Shown here: one piece after another, positions 5,802 to 7,194 of the stretch
Layout of the letters: each line of letters opens with the position of its first letter
Numbering within the stretch: the stretch's first letter is position 1
Made by a program: the position numbers and the translations under genes
NCBI GenBank assembly: GCA_030615705.1
Contig: JAUWYT010000074.1
Coordinates: 1-7,194, forward strand
DNA length: 7,194 nucleotides
Direction: 5' to 3'
Source: Chloroflexota bacterium
GTDB lineage: Bacteria; Chloroflexota; Anaerolineae; VGOG01
Notes under the pieces: generated by a model
Seen by the model: the letters and a program-made list of their open reading frames with translations, nothing else
Database searches by the model: none
What the model was told of the DNA's origin: nothing

Positions 5802-6404
5802 ATGCCCTCACTGACCGAGCTTTACGAGGAGATAGCGGCCTGTCAGCGCTGCGAGCTGGCCAAGGGCCGCACCCAGACGGTGCCAGGCGAGGGGCCTGAG
5901 AACGCAGAAATCATGTTCATCGGCGAGGCTCCTGGCTTCCACGAGGATCGGCAGGGCCGTCCCTTTGTGGGAGCAGCAGGGCGGTTTCTGGAGGAGCTTT
6001 TGGCCAGCATAGGCCTCAAGCGAGAGGAAGTTTTCATCTGTAACGTCATCAAGTGCCGGCCACCCGGCAACCGTGACCCCCTATCCGATGAGATCGTGGC
6101 CTGCAAGCCTTTCCTCGATAAACAGATCGAGCTGATCCAGCCAAAGTTGATCGTCACCCTGGGACGCTATTCAATGGCCCGCTGCTTTCCTAACGCCCAG
6201 ATCACCCACGTCCACGGCCAGCCCAAGCGCATCGGCGGCCGCATCTACTATCCTATGTTCCATCCAGCCGCTGCCCTGCACCAGCCCAAGTGGCGGTCGG
6301 CCGTGGAGGAGGACATGCGCAAGATCCCCCAGATTCTGAAGGAAGCGGAGCGATTGGCCGAGGCCGAACCCCTGGAGCAAGCAGAGCAATTGAGCTTATT
6401 CTAG
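5802..6404 (+). CDS. udg: Family 4 (Fe-S) uracil-DNA glycosylase
   Basis: Removes uracil from DNA produced by cytosine deamination, starting base excision repair. The 200-aa product has the four Fe-S ligand cysteines C14, C17 (CQRC), C85 (NVIKCRPP) and C101, matching the spacing of the Thermus enzyme. Motif 1 is GEAPG (41-45), followed by QGRPFVGAAGRFL, and motif 2 is FHPAAAL around H154. The last five residues are QLSLF, the bacterial sliding-clamp binding consensus, at the end of an acidic tail (from about residue 180). ATG 5802 is preceded by a strong GAGGAGGT inside the end of the upstream gene, with only 4 nt between stop and start, so the two are probably co-transcribed from the promoter at 5310-5338. 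Family 4 enzymes are common in thermophiles. A very sure call. Confidence 0.95.
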   Translation: MPSLTELYEEIAACQRCELAKGRTQTVPGEGPENAEIMFIGEAPGFHEDRQGRPFVGAAGRFLEELLASIGLKREEVFICNVIKCRPPGNRDPLSDEIVACKPFLDKQIELIQPKLIVTLGRYSMARCFPNAQITHVHGQPKRIGGRIYYPMFHPAAALHQPKWRSAVEEDMRKIPQILKEAERLAEAEPLEQAEQLSLF

Positions 6405-6407
6405 ACG

Positions 6408-6493
6408 ACCGACAGAAGCGGAGTCCTGAGCGGCTCGACTGAGGCTTCGACGGTGAACTCAGCCGAACCGCTCGCCGAAGTCCTGTCGAAGGG
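6408..6493. repeat. Palindromic dispersed-type repeat between udg and prfA
   Basis: The 95-nt gap is dominated by nested inverted repeats. Arm 6428-6443 pairs with 6458-6473 at 14 of 16 positions around a 14-nt loop. The two mismatches are A-C in plus-strand RNA but would be G-U in minus-strand RNA. CGACAG (6410-6415) pairs with CTGTCG (6483-6488) outside this, and CTTCGAC (6445-6451) can pair with GTCGAAG (6485-6491). AGTCCTG occurs as direct repeats at 6422-6428 and 6479-6485. The minus-strand reading begins CCCTTCGACAGGACTTCGG, resembling dispersed repeats recalled from Chloroflexota and some other genomes. Only one copy is in this window, so genome-wide repetition is inferred. It has no terminal U-run, so it is not a typical intrinsic terminator. 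Confidence 0.6.
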
Positions 6494-6499
6494 CGGAAC

Positions 6500-7194
6500 A
6501 TGTTAGGGAAATTAGAGCTTATCGAAGAACGCTACGAAGAACTGAATAGGCTTATGGCTAAGCCCGAGGTGGCGACCGACCCCGATCTGCTGCGGGAGTA
6601 CGCTCAGGAACGAGCCGAGATCGAAGATTTGGTCCAGAAGTACCGCCAGTACAAAGCTACCGAAAGCGAGCTAAGCGAGACCAGGGCCTTGTTAGAGGGC
6701 GAGGAAAGCGAAGAGATGGTGAACCTGGTCCAAGAAGAGATCGAAAGGCTAGAAGGGCGAAGTGAAGACCTTTTGAATGAGCTGAAGATGATGCTCTTGC
6801 CGAAGGATTCCAAGGATGAGCGAAACGTGATAATGGAGATCCGAGCCGGGGCGGGGGGCGATGAGGCAGGCCTTTTCGCGGCCGATCTCTATCGCATGTA
6901 CAACAGATATGCCGAGGACCACGGTTGGTCCACTGAACTTCTTAGCCTTAACGAGACCGGCATAGGCGGCTTCAAAGAGATCATCTTCGCTGTCAAGGGC
7001 AAGGAGGGTGCTAGCCCCTCTCCCTACTCTCGGTTGAAATACGAGAGCGGCGTCCATCGGGTGCAGCGGGTGCCCATCACCGAATCCAGCGGCCGCATCC
7101 ACACCTCCACAGCCACCGTGGCCGTCCTGCCCGAGGTGGACGAGGTAGAGGTGAAGATCGACCCCAACGATCTCCGCATAGATGTCTACGGGTC
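6500..7194 (+). CDS. prfA: Peptide chain release factor 1 (RF1), N-terminal part, cut by window edge
   Basis: Recognises UAA and UAG in the ribosomal A site and triggers peptide release. The visible 231 codons begin [19 protein letters not shown], continue through a charged coiled-coil domain 1 (about residues 1-100), then [15 protein letters not shown] (113-127), [10 protein letters not shown] (151-160), and [20 protein letters not shown]. The tripeptide at 192-194 is Pro-Ile-Thr, the P-x-T codon-recognition motif of RF1, which separates it from RF2 (S-P-F). The reading stops just before the expected GGQ loop. Compared with the E. coli protein there are about five extra residues (KEGASPS region, 168-174) before YSRLKYESG. 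The ATG at 6500 has a modest AAGGG (6489-6493), contributed by the preceding repeat. prmC often follows prfA, but lies outside the window. Confidence 0.94.
   Translation, partial: MLGKLELIEERYEELNRLMAKPEVATDPDLLREYAQERAEIEDLVQKYRQYKATESELSETRALLEGEESEEMVNLVQEEIERLEGRSEDLLNELKMMLLPKDSKDERNVIMEIRAGAGGDEAGLFAADLYRMYNRYAEDHGWSTELLSLNETGIGGFKEIIFAVKGKEGASPSPYSRLKYESGVHRVQRVPITESSGRIHTSTATVAVLPEVDEVEVKIDPNDLRIDVYG

Noticed and set aside
6405..6499. Intrinsic terminator for udg
   Set aside because: The stem is long and imperfect, the loop is 14 nt, and no T-run follows on either strand. It fits a repeat element better.

Overview
This is an ordinary housekeeping stretch of a bacterial chromosome with moderately high GC. 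The gene set, the TrpS and UDP-glucose dehydrogenase sequences, a family-4 (Fe-S) uracil-DNA glycosylase and a palindromic repeat of the CTTCGACAGG type suggest a Chloroflexota-like, possibly thermophilic, organism. That placement is an inference from memory of similar sequences, not a database result.

Layout. Positions 1-3229 are a minus-strand run read from right to left: ugd (UDP-glucose 6-dehydrogenase), acpS (holo-ACP synthase, start overlapping the ugd stop as ATGA), trpS (tryptophanyl-tRNA synthetase), then the N-terminal part of a DUF/PF14907-type nucleotidyltransferase cut by the left edge. Gaps are -4, 39 and 48 nt, so one operon is likely. Positions 3351-5326 are a plus-strand run: tsaE, tsaB, rimI. 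TsaE and TsaB belong to the tRNA t6A37 modification machinery, and RimI commonly travels with them. The two runs diverge from a compact region (about 3230-3350) holding two back-to-back sigma70-type promoters whose -35 boxes are only 5 bp apart.

A strong consensus promoter overlaps the rimI stop codon and opens a third unit: a small unrecognised gene (5438-5797), whose middle third appears to be in the wrong reading frame, and then udg (5802-6404), which ends in a canonical sliding-clamp binding peptide. A palindromic dispersed-type repeat (about 6408-6493) separates udg from prfA (release factor 1), which runs off the right edge just before its GGQ loop.

No mobile-element gene, CRISPR array, tRNA or rRNA was seen. 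The points most worth a second look are the double frameshift in the small gene, the C-terminal clamp motif on the glycosylase, the repeat that seems to supply the prfA ribosome binding site, the potentially structured 179-nt gap before tsaB, and the divergent promoter pair, which also decides the tsaE start. I see no convincing new multi-gene system.
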